DNA of 64,000 nucleotides from Clavibacter michiganensis. Its GTDB lineage: Bacteria; Actinomycetota; Actinomycetes; Actinomycetales; Microbacteriaceae. The stretch lies in NCBI RefSeq assembly GCF_021216655.1, contig NZ_CP080437.1, positions 682,001 through 746,000 on the forward strand, given 5' to 3'. Both the position numbers and the translations under genes were made by a program. Below, piece by piece: positions 44,748-52,320 of this stretch. Under the pieces are notes generated by a model. It did no database searches, was not told where the DNA came from, and saw nothing but the letters and a program-made list of their open reading frames with translations. How positions within the stretch are numbered: position 1 is the first letter of the stretch; the number at the start of each line of letters is the position of its first letter.

Positions 44748-44883
44748 GCGGGATCCCTCCGTGCGCCGCGACCCGGATGGCCAGCGAGCGGGACGCCGTG
44801 CGCGGCGCCGATGGGGTGAAGGCGCGGGCGTCCCCTGCTATTCCCCGCAGCCCGTGCGGACCGGGTGGACGGGGCGGGCGGGA

Positions 44884-45207
44884 TCAGGCGAACAGGCGCA
44901 CGTCGAGCTCCTCGTCCGACGCGGTGACGAGCGACCAGCGGCCGCGCGCGTCGACGCTCAGGTCGAACGAGCCGTCGACCCGGCGCGCGCCCGTGGTGAG
45001 CGGCACGGCCTCGACGCGCCACATCGACAGCTCCAGCAGGTGGGCGCTCGCGCCGCGGGGCGCGCGGCCCGTGCGCTGCCACCAGTCGACCCGCGCGATC
45101 CACCGCTCGGGCGAGCTCACCACCCCGTAGACCACGCCCCGCCAGGTGAACCGCAGCGGCGATCCGTCGCCCGAGAGCTCGACCTCCACGTCCTCGTCGA
45201 TCCGCAT
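44884..45207 (-). CDS. DUF6504 family protein under LexA control
   Basis: A 107-residue, mostly beta-strand protein ([38 protein letters not shown]). I recall DUF6504 proteins as small neighbours of imuB and dnaE2 in actinobacterial SOS mutasome loci; the LexA box supports a damage-response role. The function is unknown. The start ATG at 45207 lies 42 bases after the perfect LexA box. An in-frame longer form would run through the LexA box, so the short form is preferred. Its neighbours (PnuC and an aldo/keto reductase) are not repair genes. Confidence 0.75.
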   Translation of the reverse strand: MRIDEDVEVELSGDGSPLRFTWRGVVYGVVSSPERWIARVDWWQRTGRAPRGASAHLLELSMWRVEAVPLTTGARRVDGSFDLSVDARGRWSLVTASDEELDVRLFA

Positions 45208-45249
45208 GGTGCCGCTCCTCTCGCCTTCGCGCCGGCCGCGCTCCCGCGT

Positions 45250-45265
45250 TCGAACGGATGTTCGA
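45250..45265. promoter_or_regulatory. LexA (SOS) box upstream of the DUF6504 gene
   Basis: TCGAAC-GGAT-GTTCGA, identical including its spacer to the box before dnaE2, and extended by one more AC on the right. On the minus strand a TACACT hexamer (45278-45283) lies upstream and could be the -10 box, again as at dnaE2. It is 42 bases before the ATG at 45207. Confidence 0.9.
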
Positions 45266-45460
45266 ACGTCTGATCCGAGTGTAGGAACGCCCGCCGACAT
45301 CCACGAGGGGAGCGGGCGGATCCACCTCACCCTCGACCGGAGCCTGAGGGTCCGGTCCGGATCGCGCGCATCGGGCATGGATCCGCCACCCGCCGCGTTG
45401 GCCCCGGTGTCCCGAGGGCGGCAGACGCCCCCTCGTCATCGACACCCGAGGAGGGTCCAC

Positions 45461-46330
45461 ATGACCGACACCACCACCCGCCCCGCCGGGGCCTCCGGCA
45501 CCTTCGCCATCGGCGGCGACCTGCCCGTCGTCCGGCTCGGCTACGGCACCATGCAGCTGACCGGCGAGGGCGTCTGGGGCGCCCCCGAGGACCCGCACGA
45601 GGCCGTCCGCGTCATCCGCCGCGCCGCAGAGCTCGGCGTCACGTTCTTCGACACCGCCGACTCCTACGGACCGTTCGTGGCCGAGGAGCTCCTCAAGGAG
45701 GCGCTCCACCCGTACGCCGACGACGTCGTCATCGCGACCAAGGGCGGGCTCACGCGCCCCGGCCCCGGCGACTGGCAGCCCGTCGGCCGTCCCGAGTACC
45801 TGCGCCAGCAGGCCGAGCTGAGCCTGCGCCACCTGGGCCTCGAGCGCATCGACCTGTACCAGCTGCACCGCATCGACCCTGCCGTGCCGCTCGCCGACCA
45901 GATCGGCGTGCTCAAGGACCTGCAGTCCGAGGGCAAGATCCGCCACATCGGGCTCTCCGAGGTGCAGGTCGACGACGTGAAGGCCGCCCGCGAGATCGCC
46001 GAGATCGTCTCCGTGCAGAACCTCTTCAACCTCGCCAAGCGCGACGCCGAGCCGCTGCTCGACTACGCCGAGGCCGAGGGCCTCGCCTTCATCCCGTGGT
46101 TCCCGCTCGCGACCGGCGAGCTCGCGAAGGACGGCGGCCCGCTCGACGCCCTCGCGAAGCAGCACGACGCGCGCGCCTCGCAGCTCGCGCTCGCCTGGCT
46201 CCTGCGCCGCTCGCCCGTCATGCTGCCGATCCCCGGCACCAAGTCGGTCGGCCACGTCGAGGACAACATCGCCGCGGCGGGCATCGAGCTCACCGACGAC
46301 GAGTTCCAGGCGCTCACCGACGCCGTCTGA
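45461..46330 (+). CDS. Aldo/keto reductase
   Basis: A 289-residue AKR with the four catalytic residues in place: Asp and Tyr in [11 protein letters not shown] (about 60-70), Lys in [10 protein letters not shown], His in YQLHRIDP. The cofactor part at the end is [18 protein letters not shown]. AKRs reduce aldehydes and ketones with NADPH. GAGGAGG precedes the ATG. The gene stands alone, ended by a hairpin. It is divergent from the DUF6504 gene, so the LexA box at 45250 lies 195 bases before its start; LexA control of it is possible but unlikely at that distance. Confidence 0.93.
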   Translation: MTDTTTRPAGASGTFAIGGDLPVVRLGYGTMQLTGEGVWGAPEDPHEAVRVIRRAAELGVTFFDTADSYGPFVAEELLKEALHPYADDVVIATKGGLTRPGPGDWQPVGRPEYLRQQAELSLRHLGLERIDLYQLHRIDPAVPLADQIGVLKDLQSEGKIRHIGLSEVQVDDVKAAREIAEIVSVQNLFNLAKRDAEPLLDYAEAEGLAFIPWFPLATGELAKDGGPLDALAKQHDARASQLALAWLLRRSPVMLPIPGTKSVGHVEDNIAAAGIELTDDEFQALTDAV

Positions 46331-46341
46331 TCCACCGCACG

Positions 46342-46383
46342 ACGACGAAGGGCCCCGCGGCGGATCGCGGGGCCCTTCGTCGT
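46342..46383. terminator. Hairpin terminator after the aldo/keto reductase gene
   Basis: ACGACGAAGGGCCCCGCG (46342-46359) pairs with CGCGGGGCCCTTCGTCGT (46366-46383) over a 6-base loop, between two convergent genes. Confidence 0.85.
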
Positions 46384-46400
46384 GCCGGTCGGCGTCCGGG

Positions 46401-47540
46401 TCAGGTGCCGATCCGCGTGCCCGAGTCGTCGGCGAGGCCGAGGTCGTCGAGCTGGGCGAGCAGGCTCGCCCCGTCCGGCGCGTAGACCCACGGGATCGAG
46501 CTGTCGAGCGCGCGCTTCTCCGCCTTCGCCCGTCCGCCCGCGAGCACGGCCTCGCCCGCCGAGAGCTGCCGGATGAGGACGACCTCGACGTTGTCGGGGT
46601 GCCGCTCGGCGAACTCGCCGTAGAGCAGCTCGTCGTGCTGGCCGTCGTCGCCCGCGAGGATCCACTTGACGTGCGGGAACTCGGCCGCGAGGCGCTGCAG
46701 GTTGTTCCGCTTGTGCTCAATGCCGCTGCGGAACCACCGGTCGACGGTGGGGCCCCAGTCGGTGAGGAGGATCGGTCCCGGCGGGTAGAGGTTCCGGGAC
46801 AGGAACCGGGTGAGCGTCGGCGCGACGTTCCACGCCCCCGTGGAGAGGTAGAGGACGGGTGCGCCCTCGTGCTGCAGGCGGAGGCGCTCGTAGAGCACGG
46901 CCATGCCGGGGGTGGGCGTGCGCGCGTGCTCGTCGAGCACGAACGTGTTCCACGCGGCGAGGAACGGCCGGGGGAGCGCGGTGACCATGACGGTGTCGTC
47001 GATGTCGCTGAGGATCCCGGTGCGCACGTCGTCGCCCACGATGAAGACGGGCGCCTCGACGGTCTCGGATCCCTGGGCCCGGATGCGGATGGTGTGCCAG
47101 CCGCTCGGCAGGCTCGCCTCGACGACCTGGTCGACGACGCCGCCGCGGTCCGCCCGCACGTGGTGCTCGGTCCCGTCGATCTCGACGACGACGTCGACGT
47201 CGGTGAGCGGGACGCTGGTGAAGCTGCGCCAGCCGCGGACGACCTTGTCGCCGGCCAGCGCGCGCTTGCTCTTCGGGTCGGTGAGGAGGACACGGCAGAG
47301 GACACGGACCCAGCGCACGGATCCGTAGCCGGCGTAGGGGATGACGGTGGGCTTCAGCCCGCGCTTGCGGGCACGGCCCTCGCGGATCTCGTGGATGCGG
47401 TCCTCGATGCGCGCCGCCCGGTGCAGCACGGGTGCGGCGGCCGGTGACTCGAGGAGCGTGCGGGTCGCGTGCTTCTTCTTCTTCGAGGAGGGGGCCACGG
47501 GCACAGTCAACCAGACGCGGGGGAGGCGGCCGGTCGTCAC
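46401..47540 (-). CDS. APP1-like phosphatase (DUF2183 domain)
   Basis: A 379-residue protein with the catalytic domain of yeast App1 (phosphatidate phosphatase, HAD-like). The HAD nucleophile motif is GILSDIDDTVMVTALP (about 192-207), then LYLSTGAWNVAPTLTRFL, and WILAGDDGQHDELLYGEFA near the end. The N-terminal half (about 75-170) is a beta-rich domain, often found with DUF2183 in bacteria. A Lys run (SSKKKKH) lies near residue 20. GTG 47540 overlaps the SRAP stop (GTGA), so it is preferred; GTG 47504 or 47498 would be shorter alternatives. Lipid phosphate is a likely substrate by family only. Confidence 0.85.
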   Translation of the reverse strand: MTTGRLPRVWLTVPVAPSSKKKKHATRTLLESPAAAPVLHRAARIEDRIHEIREGRARKRGLKPTVIPYAGYGSVRWVRVLCRVLLTDPKSKRALAGDKVVRGWRSFTSVPLTDVDVVVEIDGTEHHVRADRGGVVDQVVEASLPSGWHTIRIRAQGSETVEAPVFIVGDDVRTGILSDIDDTVMVTALPRPFLAAWNTFVLDEHARTPTPGMAVLYERLRLQHEGAPVLYLSTGAWNVAPTLTRFLSRNLYPPGPILLTDWGPTVDRWFRSGIEHKRNNLQRLAAEFPHVKWILAGDDGQHDELLYGEFAERHPDNVEVVLIRQLSAGEAVLAGGRAKAEKRALDSSIPWVYAPDGASLLAQLDDLGLADDSGTRIGT

Positions 47541-48277
47541 ACAGGCCGGGCGAGCTCCGCGGTGTCGGGCGCGCCCCGGTCGATGCCGGGTCCGACCTCG
47601 TCCATCGCCAGCTGCTCGATCACGTCCTCCGCCTGGGAGGCGACGGCCCGGAGCAGGTCGGGCGAGCCCTCGGCCGTGGGGTCGAGCCACGCCTCGACCA
47701 CGTCGGGGGAGAGCACGACGGGCATGCGCTCCGCGAGCGCCTCCACGGTGCCGGCCGACGGCCGCGTGAGGACGGCGCAGGTCAGCACCCAGCGGGCCGG
47801 GTCGTCGGCGGCGCGCGCCGGATCCCGCCACCACCCGTACAGCGCCGCGAGCAGCACGATGCCGTCGCCCGCGCCGACGAGGTAGGGGGTGCGCAGGCCG
47901 TCGTCGGTCTCGTGGTGCTCGTAGTAGCCGGACACCGGGATCGCCGCGCGCCGGGACACGAGCGCCTGCAGGAGCTCCGGGCGTGAGCCGAGCTGCTCGG
48001 CGGGGACCTCGGCCAGCGACGGGGCCTGGTCCGGGCCGGGCGATCCCGCGGGGACGAGGCCCCACCTGGCGGACTCGAGGCGGCGTACGGGCACCTGCTC
48101 CTCCGTGTCGCCCTCCGCGCGGCGGGGCAGCGTGTCGACCAGGACCGCCAGGCGCTGGCCCGGCTCGATGCGCCAGGACGGCGCGGGCACGGCCTCGCCC
48201 GCGTGATCCACGTCGAGGAGCCCGACCAGGTCGTCGGCGGTCGAGGACCTGGCGAGGATGCGCGTCATGCCCTCCAT
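47537..48277 (-). CDS. Degenerate SRAP-domain protein (YedK/HMCES family)
   Basis: A 246-residue protein of the SRAP family, recognisable from SARWGLVPAG (canonical RWGLIPxW), RRAAIPVSGYYEHH, LYGWWRDPA and AERMPVVLSPDVVEAWLDP. SRAP proteins shield abasic sites through Cys2. Here the usual MCGRF start is MEGMTRILARSS, so Cys2 is missing; the Asn of the NARxE motif is not found, and the His before RMP is Ala. Only the Glu of YYE remains. It may bind DNA without crosslinking. It is followed, with a GTGA overlap, by the APP1-like gene. Confidence 0.82.
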   Translation of the reverse strand: MEGMTRILARSSTADDLVGLLDVDHAGEAVPAPSWRIEPGQRLAVLVDTLPRRAEGDTEEQVPVRRLESARWGLVPAGSPGPDQAPSLAEVPAEQLGSRPELLQALVSRRAAIPVSGYYEHHETDDGLRTPYLVGAGDGIVLLAALYGWWRDPARAADDPARWVLTCAVLTRPSAGTVEALAERMPVVLSPDVVEAWLDPTAEGSPDLLRAVASQAEDVIEQLAMDEVGPGIDRGAPDTAELARPV

Positions 48278-48340
48278 CCTGGCCGACCCGCCCGCCGTCG
48301 ACCGTCACGCGCGCGGCATCCGTGGGCTATCCGCGCAGGC

Positions 48341-48445
48341 ACCATTTGTTACGAAGTGGCGACAGCGGACCGCTCGGTGCGGTCGCCGCGCCGCCGGCGT
48401 GGTTCGCTGGAGGACCTGGCAAGTGTCGATTCGTAGCGCATACGA
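48341..48445 (+). promoter_or_regulatory. Upstream region of the ABC importer operon
   Basis: Between the divergent SRAP gene and the ATPase gene lie TTGTTACGAA (48346-48355) and an inverted repeat TCGTA-GCGCA-TACGA (48431-48445), the latter only 13 bases before the ATG at 48459. The shared TTCGTA/TACGAA half-sites suggest an operator. No clear -35/-10 pair with good spacing is seen. Confidence 0.35.
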
Positions 48446-48458
48446 GGAATGAGCCACC

Positions 48459-49364
48459 ATGATCGAGTTCCACCACGTCCGCAAGCAGTACCCGGACGGC
48501 ACGCTCGCGATCGAGGACTTCAGCCTCGTCGTCCCCTCGCAGACCACGACGGTCCTCGTCGGATCCTCGGGCTGCGGCAAGACGACCCTCATGCGCATGA
48601 TCAACCGGATGGTCGAGCCCACCTCGGGCCGCATCGAGATCGACGGCACCGACATCGCCACCCAGGACGCCGTGAGGCTCCGCCGCAGCATCGGCTACGT
48701 GATGCAGAACTCCGGCCTCCTCCCGCACCGCAAGGTCGTCGACAACATCGCGACCGTGCCGCGCCTCACCGGCGTGGACAAGCGCACGGCCCGCGAGGGC
48801 GCGCTGAAGCTCATGGACACCGTGGGCCTCGACCGCTCGATGGCGGACCGCTACCCGTCGCAGCTCTCCGGCGGGCAGCAGCAGCGCGTCGGCGTCGCCC
48901 GCGGCCTCGCGGTGGACCCGAACATCCTGCTCATGGACGAGCCCTTCGGCGCCGTCGACCCCCTCGTGCGCGACGACCTCCAGCAGGAGCTCATCCGCCT
49001 GCGCACCCAGCTCGACAAGACCGTCGTCTTCGTGACGCACGACATCGACGAGGCGTTCCTGCTCGGCGACCAGGTCGTGATCCTCGAGAAGGGCGGCCGC
49101 ATCGCCCAGCAGGGCACGCCGCAGGAGATCCTGTCGAACCCGGCGAACGACTTCGTCCGCGACTTCGTGGGCGCCGACAAGGGCAAGCGCGCGCTGCACG
49201 TCGAGGACACCGGCACGGGACAGGTGCTCGTCGACCGAGACGGCCGGCTCGTGGGCGTGCTCGACGACGAGGGCCGCGCCGCCGCCCGATCCGCATCCGC
49301 TCCGACCGAGGCGGGGGCCGCGCACGCCCCCGGTGCTCCGGCGCAGGGTGCGGGACCCGCGTGA
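48459..49364 (+). CDS. Osmoprotectant-type ABC importer, ATPase
   Basis: A 301-residue ATPase like OpuCA/ProV. Walker A VGSSGCGKTT (about 35-44), Q-loop YVMQNSGLLPHRKVVDN, signature QLSGGQQQRVGVARGLA, Walker B ILLMDEPFGAVDPL and the switch His in VTHDIDEAFLLGD. The MQNSGLLPH stretch is typical of the quaternary-amine class. The tail (about 245-301) is short for CBS domains, so none are present. It begins the four-gene importer and overlaps the next gene by GTGA. Confidence 0.93.
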   Translation: MIEFHHVRKQYPDGTLAIEDFSLVVPSQTTTVLVGSSGCGKTTLMRMINRMVEPTSGRIEIDGTDIATQDAVRLRRSIGYVMQNSGLLPHRKVVDNIATVPRLTGVDKRTAREGALKLMDTVGLDRSMADRYPSQLSGGQQQRVGVARGLAVDPNILLMDEPFGAVDPLVRDDLQQELIRLRTQLDKTVVFVTHDIDEAFLLGDQVVILEKGGRIAQQGTPQEILSNPANDFVRDFVGADKGKRALHVEDTGTGQVLVDRDGRLVGVLDDEGRAAARSASAPTEAGAAHAPGAPAQGAGPA

Positions 49365-50062
49365 ACTGGGTCATCGCCAACATCCAGACGGTGCTCGACC
49401 TGGCCGTCGCGCACATCGCGCTGGCCGCGCCGCCCATCGTCATCGGGCTGCTCCTGTCCCTCCCGCTGGGCTGGCTCGCCAACCGCTACACGCGTGCCCG
49501 TGGCCTCCTGCTCACGGCGGGCGGGCTGCTCTACACGATCCCGTCCATCGCGCTGATCCTCGTGGTGCCCGGGCTCATCGGCACGTCGCTGCTGGACCCC
49601 CGCAACATCGTCATCGCGCTGACCGTCTACGCCGTGGCGCTCATGGTCCGCATCACCACGGACGCGCTCGCCTCGGTGCCGGGGGACGTGAAGCAGTCGG
49701 CCACCGCCATGGGCTACGCTGGCTGGGCACGGTTCTGGCGCGTGGAGCTCCCGCTGGCCGGGCCCGTGCTGCTGGCGGGCCTGCGCGTGGTCTCCGTGAG
49801 CACGGTGAGCATGGTGACGGTCGGTTCGCTCATCGGCGTGCAGAGCCTGGGCACCATGATCCTCAGCGGCTACCGCAGGTCCTTCTTCACCGAGATCTTC
49901 ACCGGCGTAGTCGGCATCCTCGTCATCGCCCTGGTGTTCGACCTGATCCTCGTGCTCCTCGGCCGCGCCCTCATGCCCTGGTCGCGCTCGACGTCATCCC
50001 GTGCGCGTCGACGCAGCTCCACGGCGGCGTCCCCGATCGCCGTGACCGGAGGCCTGTCGTGA
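49361..50062 (+). CDS. Osmoprotectant-type ABC importer, permease 1
   Basis: A 233-residue permease with about six helices. The EAA-like loop is VPGDVKQSATAMGYAGWARFWRVELPLAGPVLLAGLR (about 105-142), the site that contacts the ATPase. It resembles OpuCB. Start GTG 49361 is inside the ATPase stop, and its own stop overlaps the next permease start. A short, basic, Ser-rich tail ends it. Confidence 0.92.
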   Translation: MNWVIANIQTVLDLAVAHIALAAPPIVIGLLLSLPLGWLANRYTRARGLLLTAGGLLYTIPSIALILVVPGLIGTSLLDPRNIVIALTVYAVALMVRITTDALASVPGDVKQSATAMGYAGWARFWRVELPLAGPVLLAGLRVVSVSTVSMVTVGSLIGVQSLGTMILSGYRRSFFTEIFTGVVGILVIALVFDLILVLLGRALMPWSRSTSSRARRRSSTAASPIAVTGGLS

Positions 50063-50784
50063 ACCTGTTCGCGGAGGCGTTCGCCCTCATCTTCGACGCG
50101 AGCCGCTGGAGCGGGTCGACCGGGACGGGCGTCCGGCTGGTGGAGCACATCTCCTATACGTTCCTCGCCATCTTCCTGGCCGCGCTCGTCGCGGTCCCCG
50201 CCGGGCTCTACATCGGCCACACCGGGCGCGGTCGCACCATCGCGGTCTCCCTCTCGGGCGGGTTCCGTGCCCTCCCCACGCTCGGGGTCCTCGTGATCTT
50301 CGGGCTGGTGTTCGGCATCGGTCTCACCGGCCCGATGATCACCTTCGCGATCCTCGGCATCCCGCCGCTGCTCGCCGGCGTCTACGCCGGACTCCAGGCC
50401 GTCGACCGCGCGACCGTCGACGCCGCTCGCGCCGTCGGCATGACGGAGTGGCAGATCCTCGGGAAGGTCGAGATCCCGCTCGCCCTGCCGCTCATCATCA
50501 GCGGCTTCCGGGCCGCCACCCTCCAGGTCATCAGCACCGTGACGCTGGGCGCCTACCTCGGACTCGGCGGCCTCGGGCCCGACATCTTCACCGGCCTCAC
50601 CACGCGCAACTACCCGCTCATGGTGTCCGCCTCCATCCTCGTCACCGTCCTCGCGCTGGTCGTGGACGGCGTGCTCGCGATCGTCCAGCGCCTCGTCGTC
50701 CCCCGGGGCGTCGTCGCCGCGGCGGGCCGCCCCTCCGACTCCGTCCGTGCCTCGTCGAGGCCGGCGGTCAGCACCACCTCCTGA
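50059..50784 (+). CDS. Osmoprotectant-type ABC importer, permease 2
   Basis: A 241-residue permease like OpuCD, paralogous to permease 1. EAA loop: LQAVDRATVDAARAVGMTEWQILGKVEIPLALPLIISGFRAATLQV (about 113-158). Six helices are visible. GTG 50059 overlaps the stop of permease 1 (GTGA). The binding protein follows after 13 bases. Two separate permeases with no fused binding domain fit the OpuC/OsmF arrangement. Confidence 0.92.
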   Translation: MNLFAEAFALIFDASRWSGSTGTGVRLVEHISYTFLAIFLAALVAVPAGLYIGHTGRGRTIAVSLSGGFRALPTLGVLVIFGLVFGIGLTGPMITFAILGIPPLLAGVYAGLQAVDRATVDAARAVGMTEWQILGKVEIPLALPLIISGFRAATLQVISTVTLGAYLGLGGLGPDIFTGLTTRNYPLMVSASILVTVLALVVDGVLAIVQRLVVPRGVVAAAGRPSDSVRASSRPAVSTTS

Positions 50785-50797
50785 AAGGAACACAGCA

Positions 50798-51727
50798 ATG
50801 TCCCTCAGCATCTCCCGCCGGGTCCTCCTCGGCACCGTCGCGGTCGGCACCGCGATGGCCCTCGCCGGCTGCGCGTCCGGCGACCCCACCGACCCCACCG
50901 GCGGCCAGTCGGCCTCGGCCGCCCCCACCGACACCATCTCCGTCGGTTCGGCCGCGTTCGGCGAGAACGTCATCCTCGCCGAGGTCTACGCGCAGGCCCT
51001 CGAGGCCAACGACGTGAAGGTCACGCGCAACCTGCAGATCGGCGAGCGCGAGGTCTACCTCAAGGCGCTCGAGGAGGGGTCCATCGACCTCATCCCCGAG
51101 TACACGGGCAACCTGCTCGCCGCGTACGACGCCGACTCGACCGCCACCTCCAGCGACGACGTGTACGCCGCTCTCGGCGACGCGCTGCCGGACGGCTTCG
51201 AGGTGCTCGACGAGTCGCCCGCCGAGGACAAGGACTCGTACAACGTCACGAAGGAGTACTCGGAGACCAACGGCGTCACGAGCCTCTCCGACCTCAAGGG
51301 CAAGACGGTCCGCGTCGGCGGCGGCGCGGTGCTGGGCGAGCGCGAGTACGGGATCCCCGGCCTCACGGGCACGTACGGCGTCGACGCGAGCCTCGTCACC
51401 ATCGAGGACCAGGGCGGCCCCAACACCGTCAAGGCGCTGCTCGACGGCCAGGTCGACATGGCGAACATCTACTCGACCACGCCGTCGATCCTCGACAACG
51501 GGTTCGTCACGCTCGAGGACCCCGAGAACCTCATCAAGGCGCAGAACGTCGTGCCGCTCGTGAACACCGCGAAGATGAACCCGGACGTCACGGCGATCCT
51601 CGACAAGGTGTCGGCCGCGCTGACCACCGAGGACCTCACCGAGATGAACCGCCGCAACCAGGGCGACGAGAAGGCCGAGCCGAAGGCGATCGCCGCCGAC
51701 TGGCTCAAGGAGAAGGCCCTCTTCTAG
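50798..51727 (+). CDS. Osmoprotectant-type ABC importer, substrate-binding lipoprotein
   Basis: A 309-residue lipoprotein. Residues 1-24 are the signal peptide with lipobox LAGC. The mature part is of the OpuAC/OsmF type (ISVGSAAFGENVILAEVYAQALEAND, EVYLKALEEGSIDLIPEYTGNLLAAYD, VDMANIYSTTPSIL). The IPEYTGNLL motif contributes to choline/betaine-binding sites in this class. The strong GAAAGGAA ribosome binding site fits higher expression. A Ser/Ala linker follows the lipobox. Glycine betaine, carnitine or choline are the likely ligands. Confidence 0.93.
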   Translation: MSLSISRRVLLGTVAVGTAMALAGCASGDPTDPTGGQSASAAPTDTISVGSAAFGENVILAEVYAQALEANDVKVTRNLQIGEREVYLKALEEGSIDLIPEYTGNLLAAYDADSTATSSDDVYAALGDALPDGFEVLDESPAEDKDSYNVTKEYSETNGVTSLSDLKGKTVRVGGGAVLGEREYGIPGLTGTYGVDASLVTIEDQGGPNTVKALLDGQVDMANIYSTTPSILDNGFVTLEDPENLIKAQNVVPLVNTAKMNPDVTAILDKVSAALTTEDLTEMNRRNQGDEKAEPKAIAADWLKEKALF

Positions 51728-51758
51728 AGGCGCCGATCGGGCGGGGACGCCCGGCACC

Positions 51759-51794
51759 CGCGAGGGGTCGACGCGCGAGCGCCGGCCCCTCGCG
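51759..51794 (+). terminator. Possible hairpin terminator after the ABC importer
   Basis: CGCGAGGGG (51759-51767) pairs with CCCCTCGCG (51786-51794) over an 18-base loop, 32 bases after the binding-protein stop. Confidence 0.55.
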
Positions 51795-51870
51795 CCGTCG
51801 ATGCCCGTGCGCACGACGGAGCATGATGGATCCACCGCACACGACCTTTCCCGATGGCAGGAGCCCGCGC

Positions 51871-52320
51871 ATGGCCAAGAAGAAGTCCCCGACCGGAGAG
51901 GTCAGCGTCCTCGGCGCGGTGACCACGGTCGCCCGCGAGGTCCGGAAGCACAAGACGGTCGCCGAGTCGGCGCCGCACGGCGAAGGCGCGAACATCCCGC
52001 CCGCCCCCAAGCGCAGCCCCGAGGAGCTGAAGCGGGACATCCGCGCCGGTCGCGACGAGCTCGCGCGCACCGTCCGCGAGCTCGAGACGGCGCTCGACGT
52101 CCCGGCCCGCGCCTCCGAGCTGAAGGCCGACGCCTCGGCTCGCGCCCGCGCCATCCGCGACGACGTCACGACGCGCGTCCGCACGACCGGCCGCGACGTC
52201 GCGCGCCGCACGCGCGCGTTCACGAAGAAGGACCCGGCCGTCGCCGCGTCGATCGGCGCGGGCGCCGTCGCCGTCGTGCTCGCGGTCGGCGCCGCCGTCG
52301 TCTCCGGCGGCCGACGCTGA
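51871..52320 (+). CDS. DUF3618 family membrane-anchored protein
   Basis: A 149-residue protein. KRSPEELKRDIRAGRDELARTVRELETAL (about 49-78) is the DUF3618 pattern; Arg/Ala/Asp-rich amphipathic helices follow, then one transmembrane helix (about 124-145, ASIGAGAVAVVLAVGAAVV) near the C-terminus. The function is unknown; many actinobacteria carry several copies. ATG 51871 follows GCAGGAG. Its TGA overlaps the proposed CTG start of the type III PKS gene, which ties it to the metabolite cluster or may be chance packing. Confidence 0.8.
   Translation: MAKKKSPTGEVSVLGAVTTVAREVRKHKTVAESAPHGEGANIPPAPKRSPEELKRDIRAGRDELARTVRELETALDVPARASELKADASARARAIRDDVTTRVRTTGRDVARRTRAFTKKDPAVAASIGAGAVAVVLAVGAAVVSGGRR

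Noticed and set aside
44748..44883. Possible riboswitch (NAD or TPP type) upstream of pnuC
   Set aside because: No conserved core sequence or plausible fold of those classes was found in the 136 bases.
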